Shown one piece after another: positions 1 through 10,731 of a DNA stretch of 64,000 nt (position 1 is the first letter of the stretch; each line of letters starts with the position of its first letter). Both the position numbers and the translations under genes were made by a program. The notes below the pieces were generated by a model, which was given only the letters and a program-made list of their open reading frames with translations, made no database searches and was not told the origin of the DNA. The DNA is from Rhizobium acidisoli (GTDB lineage Bacteria; Pseudomonadota; Alphaproteobacteria; Rhizobiales; Rhizobiaceae). The stretch is taken from NCBI RefSeq assembly GCF_002531755.2, contig NZ_CP034998.1, positions 3,836,501-3,900,500 on the forward strand, read 5' to 3'.

Positions 1-35
1 CAACCGGGCCTAAAATCATCCTGTTCTAGAGCTAT
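1..35. repeat. RIME-like palindromic repeat fragment
   Basis: The window opens inside a repeat. The stretch containing CCTAAAATCATCCTGTTCTAG matches, with small changes, one arm of the palindromic repeat at 1883-1940. It resembles the rhizobial intergenic mosaic (RIME) class. The rest of the element lies outside the window, so its full extent and orientation are unknown. Confidence 0.5.
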
Positions 36-107
36 TCCGACCGTGCGGACGGGTTCGCAAATTTGCGGTTGCGGGAAGAAAACCCGGGTGATAGTTTCCG
101 CCGAAAT

Positions 108-200
108 AACAGGGGAGCTCCGTATTGCCGGGGCTGAGATGTGAGGCGCAAGCCTCTGGACCCTTCAAAGCTGATCTGGGTAATGCCAGCGGAGCGAGGT
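108..200 (+). promoter_or_regulatory. TPP riboswitch (THI element)
   Basis: The conserved thi-box segments occur in the correct order: GGGGAGC near 113, GCTGAGA at 133-139, ACCCTT at 160-165 and CTGATCTGGGTAATGCCAGC at 171-190. A variable stem-loop between the second and third segments matches the usual P3 region. The element ends a few bases before the first start codon at 205, so it probably controls the ykoF-remnant/thiXZY transcript by masking the ribosome binding site or by termination when thiamine pyrophosphate is bound. The GCGAGGT just before the ATG could be the masked site. The identification is strong; the mechanism is inferred. Confidence 0.93.
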
Positions 201-204
201 TCAA

Positions 205-333
205 ATGTTCTCAGGCGCAAAAGTGTCACTCTATCCGATGTCCGGCAATGTCGTCGGCATTATTCGCGATGCCGTCAAGGCGCTCGATCCCTATCGCGAC
301 CGGCTGGACATCGAGACCGAAATCAAACGCTGA
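205..333 (+). pseudogene. Truncated YkoF-like thiamine/HMP-binding protein remnant (42 codons)
   Basis: The first start codon after the TPP riboswitch opens a 42-codon frame beginning MFSGAKVSLYPMSGN and containing KALDPYRDRLDIET. As I recall the family, this resembles the N-terminus of YkoF-type thiamine/hydroxymethylpyrimidine-binding proteins, which are about 200 residues long and sit first in riboswitch-controlled thiamine-precursor transport operons in rhizobia. Here the frame stops right after the IET segment, and the stop TGA overlaps the ATG of the permease gene (TGATG). The rest of the protein appears to be deleted. The remnant may survive only as a leader that couples translation into the permease. 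The family match is by recognition of the motif, not by a search. Confidence 0.6.
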
Positions 334-1139
334 TGACATCGCCGCAACCATCGGATTCGCGCCTTGCCGCGCTCCGCACCGCTCTCTACCGGGGGCTCCC
401 CGCCTTGCTCGCGGGCTGCGCCTTTTTGGCGGCATGGGAACTCTATGTCGATCTTTCCGGCATCAAGCCTTCCATCCTGCCGGCTCCTTCGCGCATCGTC
501 ATCCAGGGCTGGCTGAACCGTGAGGCGCTGATATCAAACACCTGGCCGACGCTTGGTGCGACACTCGGCGGTTTCGCGCTGTCGCTTGCCTTCGCCTTCA
601 CCGCGTCGATCCTCATGGATTTCATGCCTTTCATGCGCCGGGCATTGCTGCCGATCTTCATCGCCAGCCAGACCCTGCCGCTGGTAGCGATCGCGCCGCT
701 CGTCGTCTTATGGTTCGGTTTCGGCCTTTTGCCGAAGATCCTGCTGGTGGCGCTCGTCACCTTCTTCCCGCTGCTCGTCGCCCTGCTGCAAGGCTATGAA
801 TCGACCGACCGCGACATCGCCGAATTGCTGCATTCGATGAAGGCGAGCCGCTGGCGCATCTTCCGCCTGGCACGGCTTCCCTCGGCGCTGCCCTATTTTT
901 TCGCCGGCCTGAGGATCTCGATCACCTATGCCGTCGTCGGCGCGATCTTTGCCGAATATGCCGGCGCCGCAAGCGGCCTCGGGATCTATATCCTCAACGC
1001 CAAGAACAATTTCCGTCCTGATCTCGTGCTCGCCGCCGTCGTCGTCAGCGCCGTACTGACCCTCTGCCTGTTCGGCCTGACGCTCGTCATCCAGCGCCTC
1101 CTCATGCCCTGGCAGCCAACCGCGGAGCGGCGTCGATGA
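333..1139 (+). CDS. thiX: ABC transporter permease, thiamine-precursor (ThiX-like)
   Basis: This is a 268-residue inner-membrane permease of the BPD_transp_1 family. Hydrophobic segments cover most of the chain, starting around residues 15-35 (PALLAGCAFLAAWELYV). The conserved EAA-type loop, which contacts the ATPase, is in the second half (ELLHSMKASRWRIFRLARLP). The ATG at 333 was chosen because it overlaps the stop of the upstream ykoF remnant, and because a start further upstream would run through the riboswitch. It overlaps the ATPase gene by ATGA. The TPP riboswitch and the NMT1-like binding protein downstream indicate import of hydroxymethylpyrimidine or a formylaminopyrimidine thiamine precursor. 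The substrate is inferred from context. Confidence 0.88.
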   Translation: MTSPQPSDSRLAALRTALYRGLPALLAGCAFLAAWELYVDLSGIKPSILPAPSRIVIQGWLNREALISNTWPTLGATLGGFALSLAFAFTASILMDFMPFMRRALLPIFIASQTLPLVAIAPLVVLWFGFGLLPKILLVALVTFFPLLVALLQGYESTDRDIAELLHSMKASRWRIFRLARLPSALPYFFAGLRISITYAVVGAIFAEYAGAASGLGIYILNAKNNFRPDLVLAAVVVSAVLTLCLFGLTLVIQRLLMPWQPTAERRR

Positions 1140-1948
1140 GCGACAAGATGGTTGAACTGCGCAATATCTCCAAGTCCTTCGACGGCATGAAGGTGCTCGG
1201 CGATATTTCGCTCAGCGTCGCAAACGGCGAGTTCGTTTCGATCGTCGGCCCGTCCGGCTCCGGGAAATCGACGGTGCTGCGATTGCTGACACAGGCGCTT
1301 CGACCCGATGCCGGCACCGTGCTTTTCAAGGGCGCGTCGCTGGAAGGGGCGCCGCATGCCTTCGCCTTCATGCCGCAACGCGATGCGCTGATGCCCTGGC
1401 GCCGGATCATCGACAATGCGGCACTCGGCCTCGAGGTGCGGGGCATGAGCCGCCGGGCGGCCCGCGCCGCCGTGGCGCCGCTGTTCGAGCGCTTCGGCCT
1501 TGCCGGTTTCGAACATCATTATCCCTCCGAACTATCAGGCGGCATGCGCCAGCGCGCCGCCCTGCTGCGCACCGTCGTCCAGACCCAGGACATGCTGCTG
1601 CTCGACGAGCCGTTCGGCGCGCTCGACGCGCTGACGCGCACGCAGATCCAGGAATGGCTGCAGGGCATGTGGACCGAACACCGCTGGACGGCGCTGCTGA
1701 TCACCCATGATGTCCGCGAGGCCGTGTTCCTCTCCGACCGCATCTATGTGCTTTCGGCCCGCCCGGCGCGTATCATCCGCGAATTCCACGTTGACCTGCC
1801 CCGCCCGCGAAGCCTTGCCGATCTCGGCTCGCCGGCGGCCCAGGCGATCGAAACCGAAATCCTGCAAACCCTGCTTCATCCGCTAGAACAGGATGATCTC
1901 AGGCCGGTCGGCCTAAAATCTGAATCCTGTTCTGATTTAAAAAGTTAG
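1136..1948 (+). CDS. thiZ: ABC transporter ATP-binding protein, thiamine-precursor (ThiZ-like)
   Basis: This is the cytoplasmic ATPase of the importer, 270 residues. Walker A is GPSGSGKST (about residues 39-47), the signature is LSGGMRQR (about 130), Walker B with D-loop is LLLDEPFGALDA (about 150), and the switch histidine is in LLITHDVREA. It belongs to the nitrate/sulfonate/taurine (NrtD/SsuB/TauB) subgroup that serves ThiXYZ systems. It starts by ATGA overlap with the permease. The last 20 or so residues (from LEQDD) are encoded inside a RIME-like palindromic repeat, so the C-terminus and stop come from the repeat and not from ancestral gene sequence. The ATPase core is complete before this point, so function is probably kept. 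Confidence 0.9.
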   Translation: MSDKMVELRNISKSFDGMKVLGDISLSVANGEFVSIVGPSGSGKSTVLRLLTQALRPDAGTVLFKGASLEGAPHAFAFMPQRDALMPWRRIIDNAALGLEVRGMSRRAARAAVAPLFERFGLAGFEHHYPSELSGGMRQRAALLRTVVQTQDMLLLDEPFGALDALTRTQIQEWLQGMWTEHRWTALLITHDVREAVFLSDRIYVLSARPARIIREFHVDLPRPRSLADLGSPAAQAIETEILQTLLHPLEQDDLRPVGLKSESCSDLKS

Positions 1949-1994
1949 AGCATGACGTCGAAAACCGCGCACACTTTCGGCACCATGCTCTAGA
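1883..1994. repeat. RIME-like two-palindrome intergenic element
   Basis: There are two adjacent imperfect palindromes. The first has arms CTAGAACAGGAT and ATCCTGTTCT around GGCCGGTCGGCC (1883-1937). The second has arms TTAGAGCATGACGTCG and CACCATGCTCTAG (1946-1993). The arrangement and sequence fit the rhizobial RIME-type mosaic elements. It begins inside thiZ and ends just before the Shine-Dalgarno of the binding-protein gene. A transcript would fold into two hairpins, which could set relative expression or mRNA stability within the operon. Confidence 0.75.
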
Positions 1995-2011
1995 GACCTG
2001 AGGAGGTCATC

Positions 2012-3022
2012 ATGCTGCTTCTCACCCGTCGCCAGACGATTCTCGCCGCCATCGCGGCAGGCCTTGCCGGCCGCCCGGCTTTCGCCCAGTCGGCGCCCGC
2101 AAAGGCTCGCATCGCGCTCGACTGGACGCCCAACACCAACCATATCGGTATCTATGTCGCCAAGGCGAAGGGTTTTTATGCCGCCGCGGGCCTCGATGTC
2201 GACATTCTACCCTATGCCGATACCAGTGCCGGAACGCTGGTTTCGAACGGCGTCGCCGACTTCGGCATCAGCAGCGAGATCGAGGCCATCACGCAGCGCG
2301 CCGGCGGTGGTGACGTGAAGATGGTCTACGGCGTCGTTCAGACCGAAACAGCGCGCTTGATCTTCAAGGGTGGACGCGACGACATCAAGAGCCCGAGGGA
2401 TCTCGACGGCAAGACCTATGGCGGCTTCGGCGGCACCTGGGAGAGCGCGCTGATTTCCGCGATGATCCGCAATGATGGCGGCAAAGGCGAGGTCAAGACC
2501 GTCACGCTCGGCACCTCCGCCTACGAGGCGCTGGACAATGGCTCGATCGATTTCACCCTGGAGATCTATACCTGGGAAGGCGTCGCCGCCGAACTGGAAA
2601 ACCGGAAAATCGCCCGCTTCCACTATTCCGACTATGGCATTCCCGACGAGCAGACCACGGTCATCGTCTCCAGCGACACCTATCTTTCGGCCAATCGGGA
2701 CAATGCCCGCGCTTTCATTCAGGCGACGCGGAAGGGTTATGCCTATTCCGTCGATCATCCCGACGAAGCCTGCGCGCTGCTGATAACAGAGAGCAACGGC
2801 GCGCTGATGAACGCCGAATTGGTGAAAGCTTCGCAGAAGGCATTGATCGAAGGACACTTCCTGAAATCCGAGGCCGGTGTGATCGGCACCCTCGATCCGG
2901 CCAAGGCCGATGCTATCGGCGGCTTCCTGGTCGAGAACGGCATTCTGGTCGATGCGAATGGCGCCGCACTCAAGGAGAAGCCGGACTTTTCCACCTATTA
3001 TACCAACGACCTGCTGGCCTGA
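2012..3022 (+). CDS. thiY: NMT1/THI5-like periplasmic binding protein, thiamine-precursor (ThiY-like)
   Basis: This is a 336-residue periplasmic substrate-binding protein. The N-terminus has an RRQTILAA segment and an export signal ending near AFAQ (about residue 26), possibly Tat-type. The mature chain starts with RIALDWTPNTNHIGIYVAKAK, as in NMT1/ThiY proteins that bind pyrimidine precursors of thiamine. A strong AGGAGGT site lies five bases before the ATG. It is third in the riboswitch-led operon, separated from thiZ by the RIME-like repeat, which may give a separate stability segment to this usually abundant component. The exact ligand (HMP or formylaminopyrimidine) cannot be decided here. 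Confidence 0.88.
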   Translation: MLLLTRRQTILAAIAAGLAGRPAFAQSAPAKARIALDWTPNTNHIGIYVAKAKGFYAAAGLDVDILPYADTSAGTLVSNGVADFGISSEIEAITQRAGGGDVKMVYGVVQTETARLIFKGGRDDIKSPRDLDGKTYGGFGGTWESALISAMIRNDGGKGEVKTVTLGTSAYEALDNGSIDFTLEIYTWEGVAAELENRKIARFHYSDYGIPDEQTTVIVSSDTYLSANRDNARAFIQATRKGYAYSVDHPDEACALLITESNGALMNAELVKASQKALIEGHFLKSEAGVIGTLDPAKADAIGGFLVENGILVDANGAALKEKPDFSTYYTNDLLA

Positions 3023-3089
3023 GCCAGCCCTGGCCTTGCCCGCCGCGGTGTTCCGCGGCAAAGTCTTGAGCTATAAGGCGAGGGACAGG

Positions 3090-4310
3090 ATGCGACAGCA
3101 GGAGAGATTGGCCGGAGCGGACTTTCTGCGCGCGACGGCTTGTCTGCTGGTGCTTGCCCACCATCTCGCGCTCCGGCTGGATATGCGCAGAATTCCCGAC
3201 GAACTGGGAACGGCTGCGCAGATCCTCCGCTTCGGCAATTTCGGCGTTGCCATCTTCTTCGTGCTCAGCGGCTTTCTTCTTGCTCATCCCTTCTGGCGCG
3301 AGCTCGACGGCGGCGGCGAGATGCCGAGCCTCCGCCATTACACGATCCGCAGGGCGGCGCGCATCGCGCCGGGCTTCTGGGTGGCCGCCACCGTCAGTTT
3401 CGTCCTCAGCCTGACGCTGCTTGCCCTGCCGCTGACGCCGGAGCTTACACTTCGCTACGTCTCCGGGCTGCTGTTCATGAGCCAGTGGCATTGGCGCACG
3501 TTTTTTCCGGTCGAAGCCGACGGACCCCTCTGGTCCATTCCCTTCGAGGTCACCAGCTATGTGCTCCTGCCGGTCTGCTTTTTCCTGCTGTTTCGCTTGC
3601 CCCGCCTCAGGCAGCGCCCGCTGCTTGCCCGCTTCGCCTGGCTGTGCGTCATCGCAGGCGTCCTCCTCGCCCATCTGCTGATCCTCACCGTCTTTCCGCT
3701 CGACGACATCGGACGCGGCTGGCAGTACGGCCTCCAGGGCGGGGCAAAGGAGTGGATGCCGAGATATAATCCGATCGGCTTCTTTGCCATCTTCGCCCTC
3801 GGCGCGCTGGCCGCCGGCATCGAGATCATGCTGAGAAGGCGGTCCTCCTTCTGGTTCGATGCCGCAGCGCTGCTCACCCTCGCCGTTGCCGGCTACCGCC
3901 TCGTCATATCGCCGGGCGGCACCCCTGAAGCTTACGGCTGGCTCGATATCCCCTATGGCTTCCCGGTCTTTCCGCTGGCAATCGCAACGGCGCTCGTTTC
4001 GCTCTGCCATTCGCAGCGCCTGGGCAGGCTGCTCGACAATGCGCCCGTCCGCTATATCGCAAAGATCTCCTTCGGCATCTATGTCTGGCAGGAGATCATC
4101 CTGATATCGATCCAGAGGCTCGATCCTGGTTCGTTCGGCGTCTCCTCGGAAATTGTCGTCACCGGCTGGCTGCAGTCCTGCGGACTGGCGGCAGCGCTCG
4201 TCCTTCTCGTCGCCAGCCTCAGCTACCACCTGCTGGAGAAACCGGCGATCGACCTCGGCAACCGGCTGACATCCCGCCAACCCAATCGGGCTACTCCTTT
4301 CAAAGTATAA
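3090..4310 (+). CDS. Acyltransferase family 3 (OafA/YrhL-like) membrane protein
   Basis: This is a 406-residue integral membrane O-acyltransferase. The N-terminus has the family pattern ADFLRATACLLVLAHH, with the conserved Arg and His of the first helix, followed by VAIFFVLSGFLLAHPFW. About ten hydrophobic segments follow, ending in LSYHLLEKPAIDL. Members acetylate or succinylate sugars of surface polysaccharides, Nod factors or lipids, using a cytoplasmic acyl donor. The ATG at 3090 follows GGGACAGG and fits the conserved N-terminus; an in-frame extension into thiY was rejected. The next gene is a sugar-phosphate transferase, which suggests surface glycan modification, but there is no larger polysaccharide cluster nearby. 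Confidence 0.85.
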   Translation: MRQQERLAGADFLRATACLLVLAHHLALRLDMRRIPDELGTAAQILRFGNFGVAIFFVLSGFLLAHPFWRELDGGGEMPSLRHYTIRRAARIAPGFWVAATVSFVLSLTLLALPLTPELTLRYVSGLLFMSQWHWRTFFPVEADGPLWSIPFEVTSYVLLPVCFFLLFRLPRLRQRPLLARFAWLCVIAGVLLAHLLILTVFPLDDIGRGWQYGLQGGAKEWMPRYNPIGFFAIFALGALAAGIEIMLRRRSSFWFDAAALLTLAVAGYRLVISPGGTPEAYGWLDIPYGFPVFPLAIATALVSLCHSQRLGRLLDNAPVRYIAKISFGIYVWQEIILISIQRLDPGSFGVSSEIVVTGWLQSCGLAAALVLLVASLSYHLLEKPAIDLGNRLTSRQPNRATPFKV

Positions 4311-4477
4311 TCTTTGAATCGGCGCAACTACAGGCGTTAAGGTTAACGCGAAATACTCCCATTTTTGGCTTCTTTAGGGTTACGAATTTCTTTTTTATAC
4401 CCATGACAAACGTTACGTGACCATGTATCTGTCTCCCGGTAGTTCAGTATCGCATCTAAACTTGTGGACCTTGCGTA

Positions 4478-5215
4478 ATGAATGCTTTTACTTCGAAGAC
4501 GAATTCACGCTTCGATCCGTCTCAGCGTCAGGACAAAACCAAGACCCTGGTTATCGCGAACTCCAACATTCGCCAGCCGGATAGCTTTTCACCTGTCGAA
4601 AGAAAGATGGCTGTGCGTCTGGGCGTGAAGCGGCTGTTCGATATCGTCGCCTCACTCAGCGCCCTCATCGTCCTGGCGCCGTTTTTTCTGGCGATCGCTC
4701 TCTTCATCAAACTCGATGATGGCGGCCCGGTCTTCTTTCGGCAGATCCGCTGGGGACTGAACGGCCGGAAGATCATGGTCTTCAAGTTCCGCTCGATGCG
4801 CGCCGAAGATTGTGATCCGAGCGGCGTTCAGCAGACCGTCAAAGGTGACAGCCGAATGACCGGTATCGGCGCACTGCTCCGACGGACCAACATCGACGAG
4901 CTGCCGCAGCTTTTCAATGTCCTCATGGGCGAGATGTCTTTGGTCGGTCCGCGCTGCCATGCAATCAATATGCGTGCGGCCGGCAGGCTCTACGAGGAAC
5001 TGGTGCCGGACTACCACCAACGCCACATCATGCGTCCCGGCATCACCGGCCTGGCGCAGACACGCGGCTGGCGGGGCCCGACGGCGCGACCGTTGCAAGC
5101 CCGCGCCCGCATCGCCTGCGATATCTACTATGTCAGGAATTTCAGCCTGTTGCTCGACTTGAAGATTCTGCTGAAGACGCTCGTCATCGAGCTGCGTGGC
5201 GGCACCGGCTTCTGA
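4478..5215 (+). CDS. ExoY-like undecaprenyl-phosphate sugar-1-phosphate transferase
   Basis: This is a 245-residue protein of the bacterial sugar transferase family (PF02397), which loads the first sugar onto undecaprenyl phosphate at the inner membrane. There is a variable hydrophilic N-terminus of about 45 residues, then KRLFDIVASLSALIVLAP as the single membrane anchor. The family motifs MVFKFRSMR, NIDELPQLFNVLMGEMSLVGPR and RPGITGLAQ follow. It stands alone, with its own upstream region (4311-4477), and ends before a bidirectional terminator. It resembles ExoY/PssA relatives, but is not part of an exo or pss cluster here. The substrate sugar is unknown. Confidence 0.85.
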   Translation: MNAFTSKTNSRFDPSQRQDKTKTLVIANSNIRQPDSFSPVERKMAVRLGVKRLFDIVASLSALIVLAPFFLAIALFIKLDDGGPVFFRQIRWGLNGRKIMVFKFRSMRAEDCDPSGVQQTVKGDSRMTGIGALLRRTNIDELPQLFNVLMGEMSLVGPRCHAINMRAAGRLYEELVPDYHQRHIMRPGITGLAQTRGWRGPTARPLQARARIACDIYYVRNFSLLLDLKILLKTLVIELRGGTGF

Positions 5216-5314
5216 GACAATCCGGCACGTCGGCAAAGCGGCCATAGCGGCCGCTTCTTCGTTTGAATCTGCCGGCGGACATTGCCCGCCGGATCCCGGG
5301 AGATGAGCAGATAC

Positions 5315-5342
5315 AAAAAAGGCGGCTGTTGGGCCGCCTTTC
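5315..5342. terminator. Bidirectional rho-independent terminator
   Basis: The stem AAGGCGGC / GCCGCCTT surrounds a six-base loop. A run of T residues follows on the minus strand (end of the atp operon), and a shorter one follows on the plus strand (end of the sugar transferase gene). The position between two converging genes fits a shared terminator. Confidence 0.85.
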
Positions 5343-5364
5343 ATTCATTGAAAATCGATTGCGA

Positions 5365-5772
5365 TCAATCCTGCTGGACGACGCCGCGCAGATGCGTCAG
5401 TTCCATGATGAAGTGTTCGAGCTTCGACTTGTGCTCGTGCAGCTCGGTATCCTCGAGTTCCTTGCGGGCAGCCTCGATGCGGCGGGTCAGCTCGTCCTTG
5501 TGGAGTTCCTCGACCGGTACCGCGGATTCGGCAAGCAATGTGCAGCCGGTCGGCAGGATATCGGCAAAACCGCCGAACACGACATAGTCCTGCTTCTTGC
5601 CGGAGGCCGAACGCACGCTCACGACACCCGGCTTGATCGTCGTCATCGTCGGCGCATGGTGCGCCATGACGGTCATTTCGCCTTCCGTCGCGGGAATGAC
5701 GACCTCGGTCACCATCTCCGACAGCAGCAGACGCTCCGGCGAAACGAGCTCAAAGTTGAAATTGTCAGCCAT
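5365..5772 (-). CDS. atpC: ATP synthase F1 epsilon subunit
   Basis: This 135-residue subunit regulates rotation and couples the central stalk of F1 to the c-ring. The N-terminal beta-sandwich is clear (MADNFNFELVSPERLLL, then the conserved PATEGEMTVMAHHAP). The C-terminal helical hairpin (RRIEAARKELED) is short, as is usual in alphaproteobacteria. The ATG at 5772 overlaps the stop of the preceding small frame (TGATG), so atpC is translationally coupled to whatever is translated in the atpD-atpC gap. It is the last gene of the atpHAGDC operon, followed by the terminator at 5315-5342. Confidence 0.97.
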   Translation of the reverse strand: MADNFNFELVSPERLLLSEMVTEVVIPATEGEMTVMAHHAPTMTTIKPGVVSVRSASGKKQDYVVFGGFADILPTGCTLLAESAVPVEELHKDELTRRIEAARKELEDTELHEHKSKLEHFIMELTHLRGVVQQD

Positions 5773-6009
5773 CAGTGACTTACCTTCTCGGCTATGGCTT
5801 TCGCATCTTGCAATTGGGTCCCGCAGAACGGGCAGTGCATTATCGCTTGGTCGAGATAACCGAGGCCTTCCTCGCTCTGGACCAGACCGACCACCATCAT
5901 CGCACGCCGTTATCGGCACGATAGATGGTGGGCGCGGCTGGTTCCGGAAGATCCGCCACGACCCCTTTCAAGGAATCGCAGCAGAATATCTCGTCTAGCG
6001 CGTCGCTCA

Positions 6010-6010
<1 letters not shown>
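5772..6010 (-). pseudogene. Small CPFCG-motif protein gene split by a frameshift, between atpD and atpC
   Basis: Two short frames on the minus strand fill the whole atpD-atpC gap. The first (6010-5897, 37 aa) starts MSDALDEIFCCDS and ends TIYRADNGVR. The second (5900-5772, 42 aa) starts MMVVGLVQSEEGLGYLDQA and contains the zinc-ribbon-like MHCPFCGTQLQDA. The first start overlaps the atpD stop and the second stop overlaps the atpC start, both as TGATG. The region is 239 bases, one short of 80 codons, and one extra base near 5899-5902 would fuse both halves into a 79-aa protein. Both halves look like one small protein with a CC pair and a CPFCG knuckle. It could be a real mutation, a sequencing error, or coupled or frameshifted translation. 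Its function is unknown. Confidence 0.7.
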
Positions 6011-8354
<2,344 letters not shown>

Positions 8355-8382
8355 CCGTGATCCGTCCTAACTTAGGGCCTGA

Positions 8383-9912
8383 TTACGAGAAAGACTTTGC
8401 GAAGCTATCGAGAGCAGCGGTGAGCTTGCCCTTGGTATCGTCGCTGATTGCCTTTTCCGTGCGGATCGCGTCGAGGATGGCGGAGCCTTCCGAACGCAAA
8501 TAGGAGAGGAAGCCCTGCTCGAACTTGCCGACCGAAGCGACCGGCAGCTTGTCGAGATAGCCGTTGACGCCGGCGAAGATCACCGCGACCTGCTCTTCCG
8601 TCTTCAGCGGCGAGAACTGCGGCTGCTTCAGGAGTTCGGTCAGGCGTGCACCACGGTTCAGCAGGCGCTGCGTCGCAGCGTCGAGGTCCGAACCGAACTG
8701 GGCGAAGGCGGCCATTTCGCGATACTGGGCAAGTTCACCCTTGATCGAGCCGGCAACCTGCTTCATCGCCTTGATCTGCGCCGACGAACCGACGCGGGAA
8801 ACCGACAGACCGACGTTCACGGCCGGGCGGATACCCTGGTAGAACAGGTCGGTTTCAAGGAAGATCTGGCCGTCGGTGATCGAGATCACGTTGGTCGGAA
8901 TGAAGGCCGACACGTCGTTGCCCTGCGTTTCGATAACCGGCAGAGCGGTCAGCGAACCGGCGCCCTTGTCGTCGTTCATCTTCGCAGCGCGCTCGAGCAG
9001 ACGCGAGTGCAGGTAGAAAACATCGCCCGGATAGGCTTCGCGGCCCGGCGGGCGGCGCAGCAGCAGCGACATCTGGCGGTAGGACACGGCCTGCTTCGAC
9101 AGGTCGTCATAACCGATCAGCGCATGCATGCCGTTGTCGCGGAAATATTCGCCCATGGCGCAGCCGGCAAACGGAGCCAGGAACTGCATCGGGGCCGGGT
9201 CGGAAGCGGTGGCGGCAACGATGATCGAATACTTCAGTGCGCCGCGCTCTTCGAGCACCTTGACGAACTGGGCAACGGTCGAGCGCTTCTGGCCGACGGC
9301 GACGTAGACGCAGTAAAGCTTTTCGCCTTCCGGGCCGTTGTCGTGAATGGCCTTCTGGTTGAGGAAGGCATCGAGAAGAATGGCGGTCTTGCCGGTCTGG
9401 CGGTCGCCGATGACCAGCTCGCGCTGGCCGCGGCCGACCGGGATCAGCGCATCGATGGCCTTGAGGCCGGTCGACATCGGCTCATGAACCGACTTGCGTG
9501 GAATGATGCCAGGCGCCTTGACGTCGACGCGCGAGCGGCGCGTTGCGTTGATCGGGCCCTTGCCGTCGATCGGGTTGCCGAGCGCGTCGACGACGCGGCC
9601 GAGCAGTTCCGGACCGACCGGAACGTCGACGATGGCGCCGGTCCGCTTGACGGTGTCGCCTTCCTTGATGTCGCGGTCGGAGCCGAAGATGACGACGCCG
9701 ACATTGTCGGATTCGAGATTCAAAGCCATACCGCGGATGCCGCCGGGGAACTCGACCATTTCACCGGCCTGGACATTGTCCAGACCGTAGACGCGGGCGA
9801 TACCGTCACCGACGGAGAGAACCTGGCCGACTTCCGAGACTTCTGCCTCTTTGCCGAAATTTTTGATCTGGTCTTTGAGAATTGCGGAAATTTCCGCGGC
9901 GCGGATATCCAT
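8383..9912 (-). CDS. atpA: ATP synthase F1 alpha subunit
   Basis: This is the non-catalytic nucleotide-binding subunit of F1, 509 residues. The N-terminal segment [19 protein letters not shown] contacts the delta subunit. The P-loop GDRQTGKTA is near residue 170, and the [13 protein letters not shown] segment is conserved. The ATG at 9912 overlaps the atpH stop (TGATG), so translation is coupled. All expected domains are present. Confidence 0.98.
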   Translation of the reverse strand: MDIRAAEISAILKDQIKNFGKEAEVSEVGQVLSVGDGIARVYGLDNVQAGEMVEFPGGIRGMALNLESDNVGVVIFGSDRDIKEGDTVKRTGAIVDVPVGPELLGRVVDALGNPIDGKGPINATRRSRVDVKAPGIIPRKSVHEPMSTGLKAIDALIPVGRGQRELVIGDRQTGKTAILLDAFLNQKAIHDNGPEGEKLYCVYVAVGQKRSTVAQFVKVLEERGALKYSIIVAATASDPAPMQFLAPFAGCAMGEYFRDNGMHALIGYDDLSKQAVSYRQMSLLLRRPPGREAYPGDVFYLHSRLLERAAKMNDDKGAGSLTALPVIETQGNDVSAFIPTNVISITDGQIFLETDLFYQGIRPAVNVGLSVSRVGSSAQIKAMKQVAGSIKGELAQYREMAAFAQFGSDLDAATQRLLNRGARLTELLKQPQFSPLKTEEQVAVIFAGVNGYLDKLPVASVGKFEQGFLSYLRSEGSAILDAIRTEKAISDDTKGKLTAALDSFAKSFS

Positions 9913-10472
9913 CAGCCAACCTCTTTCAATGCGAGCTTAAGAGTGGAGAGTTTGGTACGAAGAGACGTATCAATCTGGCGGGACCCGACCTTAACGATCA
10001 GACCACCAAGAATTGACGGATCAACCGTGACGGCAATCGTCACGTCTTTGCCGGTAACGCTCTTGAGTGCCACCTTCAATTCGGTTTCCTGCGCTTGCGA
10101 AAGCGCATGCGCCGAGGTGACCTCGGCGGAGATTTCACCGCGATGGTTCGCGGCGATGATGCGGAAGGCCTTGATCATGCCCGGCAGGGCGAACAGGCGG
10201 CGATTGCGCGCCACGACCTTCAGGAAATTGGCGAAGAAGCCGCTGATTCCGGCCTTCTCGCTGATGGCGACGATTGCCTTCAGCTGGTCCTCGGCAGAGA
10301 AAACCGGGCTTGCGACGAAGCGCTTCAGATCGGCGCTCTCATCCAGCATTGCCTGGAAACGGTCAAGATCGGCGGTTACGCTGTCAACGGCGCCCTGCTC
10401 GAGCGCCAGATCGAAAAGCGACGAGGCATAGCGCTCGGCAACACCAGATGTAAGCTGGGACGTGTCTGCCAC
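9912..10472 (-). CDS. atpH: ATP synthase F1 delta subunit
   Basis: This 186-residue peripheral-stalk subunit joins F1 to the b subunits. The chosen GTG start gives [20 protein letters not shown], which matches the conserved helical N-terminus; a longer in-frame reading upstream has no family similarity. The C-terminal segment [20 protein letters not shown] is diagnostic. It is the first gene of atpHAGDC. The 259 bases upstream (10473-10731) should hold the operon promoter, but I cannot name a certain -35/-10 there. Another GTG lies two codons upstream, so the exact start is open. Confidence 0.94.
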   Translation of the reverse strand: MADTSQLTSGVAERYASSLFDLALEQGAVDSVTADLDRFQAMLDESADLKRFVASPVFSAEDQLKAIVAISEKAGISGFFANFLKVVARNRRLFALPGMIKAFRIIAANHRGEISAEVTSAHALSQAQETELKVALKSVTGKDVTIAVTVDPSILGGLIVKVGSRQIDTSLRTKLSTLKLALKEVG

Positions 10473-10731
10473 GGGCACAAATTTCCCTGATTTCAACCCA
10501 AAATCCGGCTCTCGGCGGACGCCGCACCTATGATCTTGAATTCGTTTTGATTTCCCCCAGAAACCACAAGAGAAGCCTCTTGCTTCTTCCGAAATTCGGG
10601 GTCCGTCTAACATAGGATGTTCGGACTCGCAACACGCGTAATGCCCGAATACGCCTTTCACATGAATTTCTGTTCGCAAAATTGCGCAACGGCCTGAAAG
10701 CGAGCCGCGCAAGCCGCCGCCGGCGGCGAAA

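Noticed and set aside
4311..4477. Known operator in the upstream region of the sugar transferase (GTTAAGGTTAAC)
   Set aside because: The half-site pattern does not match CtrA spacing, and I recognise no other regulator's site.
5216..5314. Small coding frame between the sugar transferase and the terminator
   Set aside because: It is short, without a ribosome site, and ends in the terminator.
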